From the NCBI RefSeq assembly GCF_014805625.2, contig NW_023998415.1, positions 35,184,747-35,248,746 of the forward strand: a DNA stretch of 64,000 nucleotides. Reading direction: 5' to 3'. Below, piece by piece: positions 11,500 to 23,035 of this stretch (positions are counted from its first letter, which is position 1; every line of letters starts with the position of its first letter). The notes under the pieces are model-generated. The model saw only the letters and a list, made by a program, of their open reading frames with translations, had not been told where the DNA came from and made no database searches. The translations under genes were made by a program, and so were the position numbers. This DNA comes from Glossina fuscipes (taxonomy: Eukaryota > Arthropoda > Insecta > Diptera > Glossinidae).

Positions 11500-11925
11500 G
11501 CATTCTACGTTAGTTTGGCAGTAATTGCGGGCAACCGTAGACATCGAGAATCAGTGTACGAAATTTAATTGAACCTCTCACTTAAAACTCCATCGGAAGG
11601 GTAGGACAGAGGCAGACATGCAGATAGACTTAAACCGAATCGATTAGCATAACGAAAAGTGGATCTCTTTTAAGTGCTGCATACATTCGTACAAAAACTT
11701 AATATACGTTTATTATAAAAGATGGCGGGTGCAAGACTTTTGGCGGACCTTTAAATCAATTCAGCTTATTCTCGAAATTAACATGAAAATTCTATTATAG
11801 GAAAACTTAGAAGCTAACCTAGAAAAGAGAATACAATTTTAAGGACAGACATCGTTAAATCACTTCTGCATTTCACGCTAATCAAAATACGTTCCCACCG
11901 ATCTGTAATGCCGCCGATGCGTATA
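11500..11925 (-). repeat. DINE-1-like fragments, families B then A
   Basis: At 11500-11705 the minus strand shows family B pieces (gacagaggcagacatgcaga, cgtacaaaaacttaatatac). At 11830-11925 it shows family A pieces (ggacagacatcgttaaatca, catttcacgctaatcaaaat). Both are degraded and lack terminal hairpins. Confidence 0.45.
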
Positions 11926-12545
11926 TTTCGTGTATTAAGCCAATTAATTAATTAACTTCATATATCGATAATATGGTCGATTTTGGAAAATTTGATTTAA
12001 GCATAACACGATCGTGTTTGTTTTGCTTTGTTTTTTTTTTTTAAATTTAATTCAAATTTCCAACTAAAGTGAAAACATAATATAATACAAACAAATCCGC
12101 AATGTTGATTGATGTCATTTATCAATGTCTTGTGGAATACTACAGTGCGTATGAGTATTTTAAATTTAAATCTAAATCTAAATCTCTTTTATAGAAAGCT
12201 CGAAATATTGTCAGTCAATCACTTAAGGTTTACTTAGGAATGCTTTAAGCGGATTGAAAAAGAAATACATAAACAAAGCAAAAAGCACCAACACATATAC
12301 ATATATATTACTTAAACTCATTTAATAATACTTTTCTATAATAAATTTTAAAACTTTTTAAACTTTGAAATTCAATTTATGCAAATAACAACCCGTACAA
12401 TATATATTGAGTTTTTATTATTCAATTATTTGTTACTCACGTATGTATATACGTCCTTTACAATCAGTAAGAAAACAAAAAAAAAAAATAAAAAATATAT
12501 ACGTTTTCATAAAATTATAGAATATATAAAAACAAAGGGAAAAAT
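11926..12545. other. No gene seen
   Basis: AT-rich DNA with a short aaatct/taaatc tandem at about 12164-12186 and a T tract at 12030-12042. No coding-like frame. Confidence 0.45.
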
Positions 12546-12572
12546 TTATGTGCGTTGTAAAGCGAAGTTTTT

Positions 12573-12760
12573 AAGCTCTACGGAAAGATAAAATTCACTC
12601 AATATTCTGAAATCTTTTCCTAAATCTGGGAAACGCATAAAAATATTCTTATTTAGAATGAGATTCCTTGTCCAATCAGTAACGTCTATCAGCGCATACG
12701 TTCCTTCATCGGTTATCGTTAAAACTTCCATAAAAGGCAAAAATGTACAACACGCGACCT
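12573..12760 (-). other. Possible coding exon or fossil exon, unrecognised
   Basis: The minus strand holds an open frame with protein-like content: MEVLTITDEGTYALIDVTDW, then NKNIFMRFPDLGKDFRILSE. A possible acceptor (atttcttatag) precedes it and a possible donor (tcc|gtagag) follows. Further upstream another acceptor-like site opens the frame DWRIIDLDLNVLDKSRKL, which soon meets a stop. I do not recognise a domain. It may belong to the same gene as the exon at 3806-4071, but the phases do not join directly. A chance frame or old mobile element is also possible. Confidence 0.25.
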
Positions 12761-12919
12761 ATAAGAAATTTCTATCTAAAATTTCATATCAAAGTTTCCT
12801 AGACTTATCTAACACATTCAAATCCAGATCGATTATCCGCCAATCCTACAATGAAAAAATACAACATTTATGCATGAGCAGAAGAACTTAAGATACACCC
12901 AGAATTTGGAATGTTTTTC

Positions 12920-13475
12920 CAAATCAACCTAAGCGTGTCTGTCCGTCTGTCCGTCTGATATCTGTCCATGTATTTTCAAGCTGCAAGTAACATTTTTTGA
13001 GATAATATGATGAAGTTTCGCACAAGGATGAACGCTATACAAAGTGGTTCGGATCGGTCCACTTTTCTTTTTTTTTGAAAATTCCATTTCCATTTTCCAT
13101 TCCATTTTCGAAATTTCTCGACAAAGCTAGCTAAGTAATAATAATATTTGGGTATTCGAAATTAGTGAGGAGTTCAGTTGTTCGCATTACAATTTTTCAA
13201 AAAAATGAGTTTTATGAGAAATGATCCAAAGGTAGTGTTATACTCGTCCGTGGGCCAAAATACGTAATTGCATCAAATTAATCCAAATATTCTAAATATG
13301 GCGGCCTATTGCGGCGGTTGAATACAAGACGAACAGACGGACAGACAGAGAGACAAGATAAAATGGTTGTAAAAAGTGATTCTAAACCAATTGCGTATGT
13401 ATTGCGGTCTATCTCAACTCGTTCTGGGTGTCGCAGGCATATACTCTTGCATCACGGAGTGACGTAGGGTGTAAA
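12920..13475. repeat. Two opposed DINE-1-like fragments
   Basis: At 12925-13070 the family B middle runs in plus sense (gtgtctgtccgtctgtccgt, gtggttcggatcggtccact). At 13240-13475 the family runs in minus sense (gacgaacagacggacagaca, then gtgacgtagggtgt). The pair faces inward with a spacer of about 150 bp, giving a loose inverted arrangement. Confidence 0.55.
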
Positions 13476-14599
13476 AAGAGATAATATTGAAAATTTCTCG
13501 TTGAGTGCACCGAACCATCGATTGTTATCATCTCGAGTGCAATACTTGTCGGGTTATGCATTAATTCCGTTCATTCCTATTTTACCATATATCGGTAGCT
13601 TTTATAATTTAATCTCTTGGACCTGAAATATATGTATTTCTGTGAATGGAGCCATCCGGAAATGGACGTAAAAAGCTTGTCGCCTTAAGTGCGAATAAGA
13701 ACAAGCGTAATTATTCATTTATATGCAGAATATAGTATCATACATACCTGCAGACATGAAGACATAAATATGCATACGTATGCATATAATAGACTTATCA
13801 AAAACGAATGCCGATTAAAATTATTTAATCATTTGCAATATGAAATTACTTTCACAATACCACATACATTTATGTTTATATTTTTTTTTTATGTGAAGCC
13901 CTATGAGCTTTTTATCGGTTGAAATTAAATTATATTTTTTTATTATTAAGTAATTGCGAAGTTTTAAATTTAATTACATAAAATAACCCATATCAGTGTG
14001 TATTCGTGCAATTAAAAGAAATATGAAACCAGTGCCGAATAATTCCAATTTTTGTTTTTTTTTGTTTTTTTGTTCTTCTGCACGTTTTCGTATAAACGCA
14101 TTATATACATTCTCAGTGAAAATAAATCCATTTTAGTATAAACAAAAGTAAGAAAACAAACAAATCATCGTAAGCACATCCACAAAACTTGTCCAGTTTT
14201 TTTTTTCTTCTTTTGGTTTTTTGTATGCCAAAACGTCAGTTAAACGATCGAGGTCTTGTACTTGTATCAAATACTACAATATTTTAAAAGTTGTTATTGC
14301 CTCTTTATGAACTTAGCGAATCCATTGGAATCCGCTCATCATCATTTCGAGTCCAGCGATTATTTTAAAACTTAACCTATAGGCAAAGAACATTAGAAAG
14401 ACATATCAATCAATTTTAAGAGTTTCACAGATCACAGCCGCCAATCGTGGCACTACAAATAAAAACATACGTTTTATATAGCATTTATATATATATATTC
14501 TTGAATAGGGAGCGATTTTAAATCAATTTACGCCTAGAAGTGAGAAAAAAAAATATTTCAACAATCGGATAATTCAAACCATTTACAGGCACAGAAAGA
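13476..14599. other. No gene seen
   Basis: AT-rich non-coding sequence with several T tracts (13879-13889, 14057-14076, 14197-14208) and a TA tract near 14487-14500. Nothing else recognised. Confidence 0.45.
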
Positions 14600-15110
14600 G
14601 CTCATGGCGCTGCCCCATCATACTCATACATATTACTGTTACGTTTTAATGTCCATGCTAGGCGACTGTGCCCGTTCTGTGTCGTACCAAGAAGCCCCAT
14701 TAATAGACTAATGTCGCGATGGGCACAGATTAAAGCGGATTGCCGTTGGAAGCAATGTGTAGGACAACGGCAAGCAAAAAAATTCAAAAAATCTTCCGAT
14801 AGAGTACACAAACTGCTGGAACTAAGAAGAAGCGACTTACGTTTAGTCACCGGCTTCTACACGGGTCATAATTCCCTTAGGTACCACCTGAAAGGCATGG
14901 AATTCTGCCAACGGACAAGTGAAACGTCCCATCATATTCTATGTGAATGTGAGGCCAAAAGCATGCGGCGGAATTCATAAAAATCATAAAATTGGAGGGC
15001 TAGAGGCATGGTCGCGTACAATAGATCTTCTAGGTCGCGATACATCTTGCCCCCGTAATTTATAATCAAAATATATTTTAATGAACCTAAATTAAGGCGA
15101 ATATGGGCCA
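14600..15110 (+). mobile_element. Non-LTR retrotransposon 3' end with RNase H / zinc tail (fossil)
   Basis: The plus-strand frame at 14711-14980 matches the C-terminal tail of RNase H-bearing LINEs: 'LRLVTGFYTGHNSLRYHLKG' (family pattern LTGLLTGH..LR.HL..MG) followed by a Cys/His segment ending ETSHHILCECEA (family pattern ET.EHILC.CP). Upstream, in the same frame, RLCPFCVVPRSPINRLMSRW continues to about 14650. The frame closes soon after CEAKSMRRNS. No start, RT or poly(A) tail is present, so only the 3' end survives. It abuts a mariner fragment on the opposite strand. Confidence 0.7.
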
Positions 15111-15460
15111 TTTCGCTCAATAAACTTTTTAAATTTTTCTCGTGAAAGTATTACGTCCACAACGTGGAACACATGTCGTATTTCTAGGCAATAAACTGAA
15201 GGAAGGAAACTACTTGCGCAAATCTCTTTTGAAAAAAAAGTCAATTTTACCCTATTAAGACAGTCCTGCCGCAAGCGAAACAAACGGTAATCCGGCAAAG
15301 TTCGAGCAATGCAGTGTATTCAGCAAAACTTCTCCGTCGCGTTCTACCGTTAAAACTATTTGCGGTCTGGCATTATGATAATGAAATTCTGAACACTTTA
15401 CCACAATTGCGTGCCTTCACCGCATTAGGTGTTGGCAGTAGATAGCGGAAGCACACAATA
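15090..15460 (-). mobile_element. mariner transposase C-terminal fragment (fossil)
   Basis: On the minus strand, HNARPQIVLTVERDGEVLLN at about 15377-15315 corresponds to the mariner block HDNARPH...GWEVLLHPPYSPDLAPSDYHLF. LPDYRLFRL and then FKKFIERNGPYS follow, corresponding to 'DYHLFRS' and the usual C-terminal 'W.KVI.SNGQYF'. The catalytic 'SPDLAPSDY' segment is damaged. No inverted repeats were identified. Confidence 0.55.
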
Positions 15461-17559
15461 GACCCCATAGGCTAAGTTCCGCAAAACACAAAGCATTACC
15501 TTAAGTGACGTTAATTCGAATTATTTCATTCCTTATCGCACGCGTTATCGCTTTCCAATTCTCGTAATCAATCTCTTCTTTGATTACAACAGCGATACAT
15601 AGACCAAAATTCAATTCATTACATTTTTCACTATTTATCTTGTACTCGTACCAGCTCAATGCAAATGGTTCGAAACTATTTTATAATAAACTTTTTATTC
15701 GACGCCGAGATCATACGATATGATGCATGAAAAACTATATTCGGTATAAATATGAAGAATTTTTGCTCAAGTCTGTGCAAGTGTCATAGCCTTAGTCAGA
15801 GCGATATTGTAATATATAATGATTTTTTCAAAATATAATTACTTTCGACTGGATTAACAAATGTCACAATGTTTTCTTTTTGCAATTATCTATCGACTTT
15901 GTCACTTTTTTACAAGCGCTACAATATTGTTCGTCATGATTAGTATCGTCAACGATAGAAGACTCTAAAATCACTTGTATGGAAAATTATCACAATATTA
16001 GGATATAGCTTACATTTTAAATCAATTCGCTGACATACTGATAATTGAAAAAAAAAAAAAAAAAAAAGGAAAAAAGTTTTTCAATTATTATATAAAGCAC
16101 CCGATGGACGCCAATGGATGATATAAACTTCGCATTGAAGGTTCACTTCAAATCAAATCAAATCAATCGGAATGCGAGAAAGGAGTATTTATTTCAATTA
16201 CGTTTTGATAAATCAAAAAGTATACGCCTTATATGGGATATTTGCGAGAGAATTTCTTCTTCCTTCGTCTCATAACAGAGACAATTTAAGGCGGCTACAA
16301 TTTGTTTTTTGCTTTTTCTTTTCTGTTTTCAAGTATTTTTATTGGGAAATTGTGTTTTTGGATAGATGTCGTTTCCAGAAGGTCATCCATCCTTTTATGT
16401 GTTAGTTCGAGTTATGTGATACTTATTTAACCAGAATTTTACCTAGTTACGGACATCCATACAAACCGATAGCGTTCACCATTAGTGCTACGGAATACCC
16501 AAATGCATTTACTTAATGCATCAGCGATAAAGTTTTTTATGAACTTTTAAATTTAATGCTGTTCTCCTCTATTGGCAGACTATGTGCTTAATTCTAAAAT
16601 TTACGATGCTATTATAAATATGAAAGTATATACGCGTAATGCAAACAATTTAAGATTCAAAAGAAATGCAAAATGTATGCGAATGTTATAATCACTACAC
16701 TGTCTATCATCGAAACCTATGTTATTGCTTCACGACCATGCTGTTGTTGTTACTGCAACAAATGAATAATTTTGAGTTGAATCATTTCATCGCGACTTTC
16801 GGCATAAATGAAAAGCTTTCGAAACGAATTTTTCAATTGCTACCTATGCACATGTATTATACATTACTGATGGATATATATTCCACATTTTATTATTATA
16901 TTGCACCCATCGCTACTCTCGCACACAAATTTATTCTTCCTTTTGCGAGATCTTGCTAACGGAAGACACCAGAAAATCAAAAGACCCAAATATGTTTCAT
17001 ATGAAACAAAATTTCATATGCACACTGCATACCACTTTATATTACGGCATAATCGAATAAATAAATTTTTCCTATCACTATGTACAACGCATGTAAAAAA
17101 TATTTCCATTAACTGCTCATAAAAGATCTATGTATATATAAATTTGAAAAGTTGTTATCATGAAATTCGGCACTCTGTATGAAAAAGTAATAACCACTCA
17201 TTTATGGACATAGAATAAAAACCAAAATAATCAAAAACATTTATGCTTTTGCTTTTAAATTTTGCAAAGAAAAAAAAAGAACTTTCTTTTAAGACTTTAA
17301 AACCCAGCTTCTGTTTTCTAATTAATAAAAAAAAAAAAAAAAAAATTAATAATTAAAAATTCATAAACGAAAAAGGGAAAATTTAAACAAAGCATATTAT
17401 GAAATACATTCTTCTCAATAATCGCAATTACCTTTAAAGCGATATTTGATTATTTTTTATAAACCGCTTAAAATGGGATTAGTCGTTGTGGTCCTCCGCC
17501 TTTCGTATAATAAATCCGCATATATCAAGTCATTGGTCTAGAACAATTTCCCTCATAAA
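15461..17559. other. No gene seen; A/T tracts
   Basis: Contains a run of about 19 A at 16050-16068 and an A run at 17328-17344. Open frames of 70-100 codons in this area have no recognisable domain or splice context and look random for such AT-rich DNA. Confidence 0.45.
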
Positions 17560-17945
17560 CTACGAGTTATTAGGTGTTGTTGTCATATAAGCACTTTTGA
17601 TTTATATATGGGTAAGGCTTGTAAGTAACAATCATCATATCTTGGCGAGATGTTCTACATTTATTTTTAATTTTAATAACATTATCGAAATAGCATGTTA
17701 TATGGGGAATGATCAAGGAAACGGTCCGATTCAATCTATTTTCAACAATGCTCGCCCTTGGTTTCAAAATATATTGACAAGTATAATTTGCGATTCGAAC
17801 ACGAACGTATATGGGGAGACATTAGAGAGACAAGAGGAGAGATATTCTTAAGCCAGATGCACAAATCCATCGCTTTAACAAAGGATGGGCTAGCTGCCTA
17901 TCTTGTCTCAAATCTTTCTGAGCGCTACATACGTAATAACAATAA
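17560..17945 (-). repeat. DINE-1-like repeat, family B, 5' half
   Basis: The minus-oriented pattern includes gttatatggggaatgatcaa, a damaged gagacattagagagacaaga segment in place of the usual gacagac run, and gcgctacatacgtaataaca near the 5' end. Strongly diverged. The 114-codon plus open frame here (17758-18102) is part of this repeat plus a TA tract at 17996-18017. Confidence 0.5.
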
Positions 17946-18227
17946 AGCGAACCGTAACGTATCACATCGTTCAACAAGTCTACGATATACACATATATGT
18001 ATATATATATATATATATGGCAACACTGCTGACAGACAGTTGGATAGGGCCAACCTTCATACACTATGTGTCGAAATTTCATATTATATTAATTTAAACT
18101 GAAGTGCTAACGGACTTTAGTTTAAATTTATCAGAATTTAAGCAAAAGGGAGATAATCAATTGATTGATAATGACGAACAAATTCGCGAATCGATTTCCA
18201 AATGTTTTTCGAACTTAACCTGAACTT

Positions 18228-18352
18228 ATTATTATTATTATTATTATAAATTTACCCAGAGAATAATTTCTAAAACTAAAGTCTTAAAGCACTAGCATCT
18301 AAGACTTTCGGCTTTTATTAAAAAACTCTACTGCACTTGAGATTTGAATCTG
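18228..18352 (-). mobile_element. tRNA-derived SINE, copy lacking the 5' head
   Basis: Minus-oriented copy of the 1408-1592 SINE: ATT-repeat tail at 18230-18247, then tttacccagagaataatttc, actagcatctaagactttcg and acttgagatttgaatc. It stops just after the B box, so the tRNA-like head is missing or lost. Similarity over the body is high to the eye. Confidence 0.7.
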
Positions 18353-21300
18353 AAACGCGTGGAAGGAAAACAAGTTTATTCTAACAGATAAACTATTAAG
18401 CTTGTAATTCCTGATTCTACAGATATACAAAATACATGTACATTATGTTTTAGGAAGCTTCAATGCTTATTCTTATGTTCCGTAAATATTCGTCAAACCA
18501 AAAAAGTCCCCCTATGACAGGAAGACTTTTTTGATTTCCTTGTTTTAGTAAATATTTGCATTTTATTTTACATATGAAGATCTAACGAGACCTATAACGA
18601 GTTAACGATTTTGGCTTGGCACTTATAAGATGAGTAAGCGCGAATATACACCACTACAATTCTCGGTGATGGATATAAAAAATTTCGTTATTAGTGTACT
18701 TGGCAAGAACATAATATATACTTTATGGCGTCCCTTATAACTATTTCTGAATGTGACAAACCGAAGAAAACATCTAATATACTGACTTCTTAGATAATCA
18801 ATTTGTAAATTTTCTTTGATTTAATAAAGACATTTTTCCACTTCAACTTCTTTTTCCCCTTTTATTTCCCGCCTTAAATGACAGCTTGAACACTAGGACT
18901 GGCCTAAGTGAGTGAAATTGATTCGCTTTTTTTCCGGAATTACCATAGCTATAAAAATGAAGATAGGAAGCTGTAATTTTGCACATACATTCCCTCATCG
19001 ATTATGAACAAAGAGTTAAAGAACGAATACGATCAGGTAACATAACACTTTTCTATAGTGCTAAACAAGTATGTGTGTTTATTTCAGATGGCTTTTAGAC
19101 AGCGAAAGGATTCTTGGATAATCCACCAGCTATTTGTATAAATATTAATTGTCCAACTTATGAGCATCAATCGCATAATTAACATGATAGAAAGATTTGA
19201 CTTGACATAATCTAAGTAATGATAAACCAAGAAATCAGCTGCGACATTGATGCATATATTGATTATTCAGATAATACTTCTAATGTGTTTGCATGTGTGC
19301 GAAGAAGAAATTGATATTTTTATCTTTCAAGACATTCTCAATGAAATTGAATCGCCAAGCAATGAGGCAGAGGAGAGAGTACATAATATTGATGAAATAT
19401 AGGAGAGAAAAACCAAGAAACGATTCTCTTTCTCTTAAAATAGTGGAGTTGAAGAAAAAGATCTACAACCAGAGTTTACCGTCAATGAAACTGAGTAAGA
19501 AAAATTACAGGATGCAGCACATATCGTATATAAGGATGGCTCAGCTCCAATTGCATTCAATATATAATGACACGTATGTTGTAAAGACTTGCAAAGAACG
19601 CGTGACGCTGACGAAGAAAGAGATTTAAAAATGACTTATCTCTGCCTCAAAAAATAGGGATATATTTTCTTTCGCGAACAGACATTATGAAATATCGTCC
19701 CTTCGATAAAGCGGGGAAAAAAGAAAGAAAACATGTCACTCATTTATTGAGAACGTTGCAGAGGAATGGTTATAATCTAATTTACAGAGAAAGAGCTTGC
19801 TTGTGAATAAGATAGTCCCTAAGAATGAATGGTAACCTAAGTTTCTTAATTGTTACACGCGCGTGTATGTCTAGATTGCATTGCCTCGAAGTCGTCCTTC
19901 ATATTCAAAAGGAGAGAATCAATCTTAATTCTTCACAACTATAACATTGTGAGGCAAATTGACTCATTTCGATAGAACTAGACAGCATCCACGTACGTGT
20001 CAGCCGATCGTTGAAATGATTTAAATTGACGTAGTCGGTAGGTCTAGTGTTAAAGCGCAAAGCAATCCAATTGCCTTGATGAAAAAATATTTGCTTCAAT
20101 ATCTCTTCAAGTCAGTGGCTATGAAATTCATTTCACCTAGGAAAACGGAAGAAGAGACAAGAGTAAATGGTGCAACTTAGTTTATCTTCGTTACATCATT
20201 CTATTTATAACTTTATTTGCATTGCAGTTTTATTTGCCAACTCTGTTACTGACATTGATATATAAAGACAAAAGGCATTGCTCCTCGATTAGATTTCATT
20301 ATGGCATTTATCTGCCTGCATAAGAAGCAAACAAAAAACGTACAACTACTTCATATGAAACGCAATAATTATGCGTTTGATGCAAGTAATGTTTTTACTG
20401 TTACGATATCTTTTTACGATCTTTACTTCGCGCGAAACAGATTTAATACAATCCCCATTAATATACAAATATAGTAAAACAAAACATTTATTCACGATGA
20501 AAACGAGACTTATTCGTTTCTTCCTTTATTCGATTATAAGTTAATTCAGTTCCTTTTTATAGCGTATTGGTTGTAGGTCTTAAGCGGCTTTTTTTTTTAA
20601 AGGGAGATGAAAAATTTGAATGATAAAACGAAGAAGCACATAATACGAAGCACATAACGAAGATTCGTTAACGAAAACCACAAGTTCGAAAGCAGAACCG
20701 TAATGTGACTTCTATTCCACGTTTTACCATAAACGTAAGAGGTCATATTATGTTACACTGCCGCCTTCTTCATTATGACGTAAAATATCTGAAACAAATT
20801 TGATCCAATTTTTCACCTTAACTGTGTGCACTCAACATGAGTTCTGGAGAGAAGCTATTCAAAATTTTGTGTTCACACTCGAATCCGAGACAATGCGAAT
20901 AATTTTCATTTTATTATTACATATAGATAGATAATGATACTGCAGGTCGTTGTTAAGCGCAGAAACTTAACATACCCAGAAACTTAACATACCCAGTACC
21001 AACGAACAACAACACACAACTATGGCTTTTACTTTAATGCTTATATTTGAATATGATTTTTCTATTGAAATTGCTTCAGATTGCTGATGATTTTAAAGAA
21101 AGAAAATCTTCAAGTGCGAATGCGATTAATATGACGTTTCCTACATCTTTTCCTCGTTATGAGAAATATGCTTACAGGGGTAAGTATATCTATCTATTTT
21201 TCAATAATGTTAATTAGCTTTATCGAGAATTCGCTTATTGGGCCTTAAGTGTTCGCGATAAGGTATTGGTGTGTAAAAATATTGAGTTATATATGAGCGT

Positions 21301-22218
21301 ATGTTTCTTATATATGCATGCACAGTACTATAAGACGCTAAATGAAATTGTTTCTTCATTCCATCTAAAAGCGATATACTTAAGCTTTACACATTAGTAC
21401 AAGTTATTTCATAAAAGTGAAAAAAACATAATTTTCTACAATTTTAACTTATCAATATTAAATCGGACGTCGTCCCAAAAACACCATTGGTCCGAAGCGT
21501 AACTTGTTGTGCTTAATTCAAAAGTTATCGCTGCTAAATCGGGACGGAAGGACCAAGTGAAAGCCTGAAGATATTCGAAGCAAAAATAACTCGGTTATAC
21601 ACTAAGCGAACCGTTAACAGCGATAATGTCGCTCTTTTCTGGGTTTGGCGTACTACGAGTACATTCAACGAAATGAAACGATTACCAGCGGGCTTGACCG
21701 ATAATAAAGTATACATATATGTAAACTAATATATCGTGGGAATATTATACATATATATACACATGTAAAGGATTTTGATATCACTTTATTAATGTTAAAG
21801 ATATTATACGAATCTTTCTTAAAAATTTATTCAAATTCGCGAGTAATTAAATATAAAGAAATAATAATAACAATAAATAAATAGGAAAAAGATTTGACGT
21901 CTGCACTATTTGACTATTTGACTCTAACGACTGTGCGACTTTAGATTTCCTCCGCCGACTTCCAGTTAATAATCGGTCTAACAACTTCACGTAGATTGTC
22001 ATTTAACAAGTGATGCGCTTCAGCTCTCCAGTGCTTACTGCTATACTAGGCACGCACTCTGTCCATACACATATGTATATATATATATAGATATATATAT
22101 ATATATGTATGCGCTTATATATAATTGTATATATACATACTTGTATATACATATATATTCATGCTTATGTATACACATAAACAACAAAATTTCCCTATAC
22201 ATATATATATATATATCG

Positions 22219-22252
<34 letters not shown>

Positions 22253-22914
22253 GATTTTGAAAACGTTTCGAAACACTCCGACGCTTTTGCATCGTTTTAT
22301 GTAAGAATTTTATAATTCGATCAAGAGAGACTTTGAACGAGAAGAAATGTTTTATCACAAATTTTAGAAGCATTCGCTCGATACCACACATCATCGCATA
22401 CCAAGATATTTTGCTAAGTTTTAATAAGCGGACATATAATCGATTTCAGGTTAATTTCACTGTCAACCTGAAGCCTTGACTATTTCATTTGTCCACGAAA
22501 AGGAAGATAGAATACAAAAACAAAGAGGAGAGTTCAAGGATGTTAACAATCAGAGAAACAATTTTTTTTTTTTTTTCAAATTTACCATCAACCTGCGGCA
22601 TACGAAAAGTATGCCGTAAACAATTTATGGATTTTTTCTTTTATCTTTTGTTTTATTTCAAATTTCTTTAAAAGAGTAAAAATTATCAAAATTGTTTTCA
22701 CATATACGTTCATATATTGTATGTATTTTATTTTTATGTAATTACTCTTTTGAAAGCAAAATTCTAAAGTACTTTAATAAAAGTTATCACAGTTTTCTTT
22801 TAATTTTGTTATTTAAATTAAAAAATGCGTAAGCTATTGGCCTAATTCACTTTATGATATTTCCTTATAACTGTACTAAAGTTGAAATGTTTTCAAAGCT
22901 CTTCCATTTAAACA
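18353..22914. other. No gene recognised; TA-rich tract and a possible fossil frame
   Basis: No gene is supported. At about 19282-19640 a plus-strand frame with stops reads protein-like (EEEIDIFIFQDILNEIESPS, then QDAAHIVYKDGSAPIAFN), perhaps a decayed element. A minus-strand frame of 64 codons at 19905-20099 is also protein-like but unrecognised. A 17-bp direct duplication (cttaacatacccagaaa-type) lies near 20966-21000. TA/TG repeats fill 22070-22240. Confidence 0.4.
22070..22245. repeat. TA/TACA simple repeat tract
   Basis: Successive tatata and tatacata stretches, ending in a T run at 22238-22252. Low-complexity DNA. The minus-strand open frame of 117 codons spanning it is a by-product of the repeat. 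Confidence 0.8.
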
Positions 22915-23035
22915 AGTAAAAATTATTATAGCCGGGCTAAAGTGTTCATTAAATACCCTAAGTCACTACCGCCTAGTACAATTCTTCATTCGTTATGAAG
23001 TGCTAGAAATTGTAACTTCTGGGAAAAAAAAAAAC
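22908..23035 (-). repeat. DINE-1-like repeat, family B, 3' end fragment
   Basis: The segment begins taaacaagtaaaaattatta, then tagccgggcta and aaataccctaagtcactacc. This is the reverse complement of the family 3' end (hairpin then ttacttgttt). The rest of the copy is not recognisable. Confidence 0.55.

Noticed and set aside
22041..22394. 117-codon minus frame rich in Ile and Tyr
   Set aside because: Driven by TA repeats; no domain or splice support.
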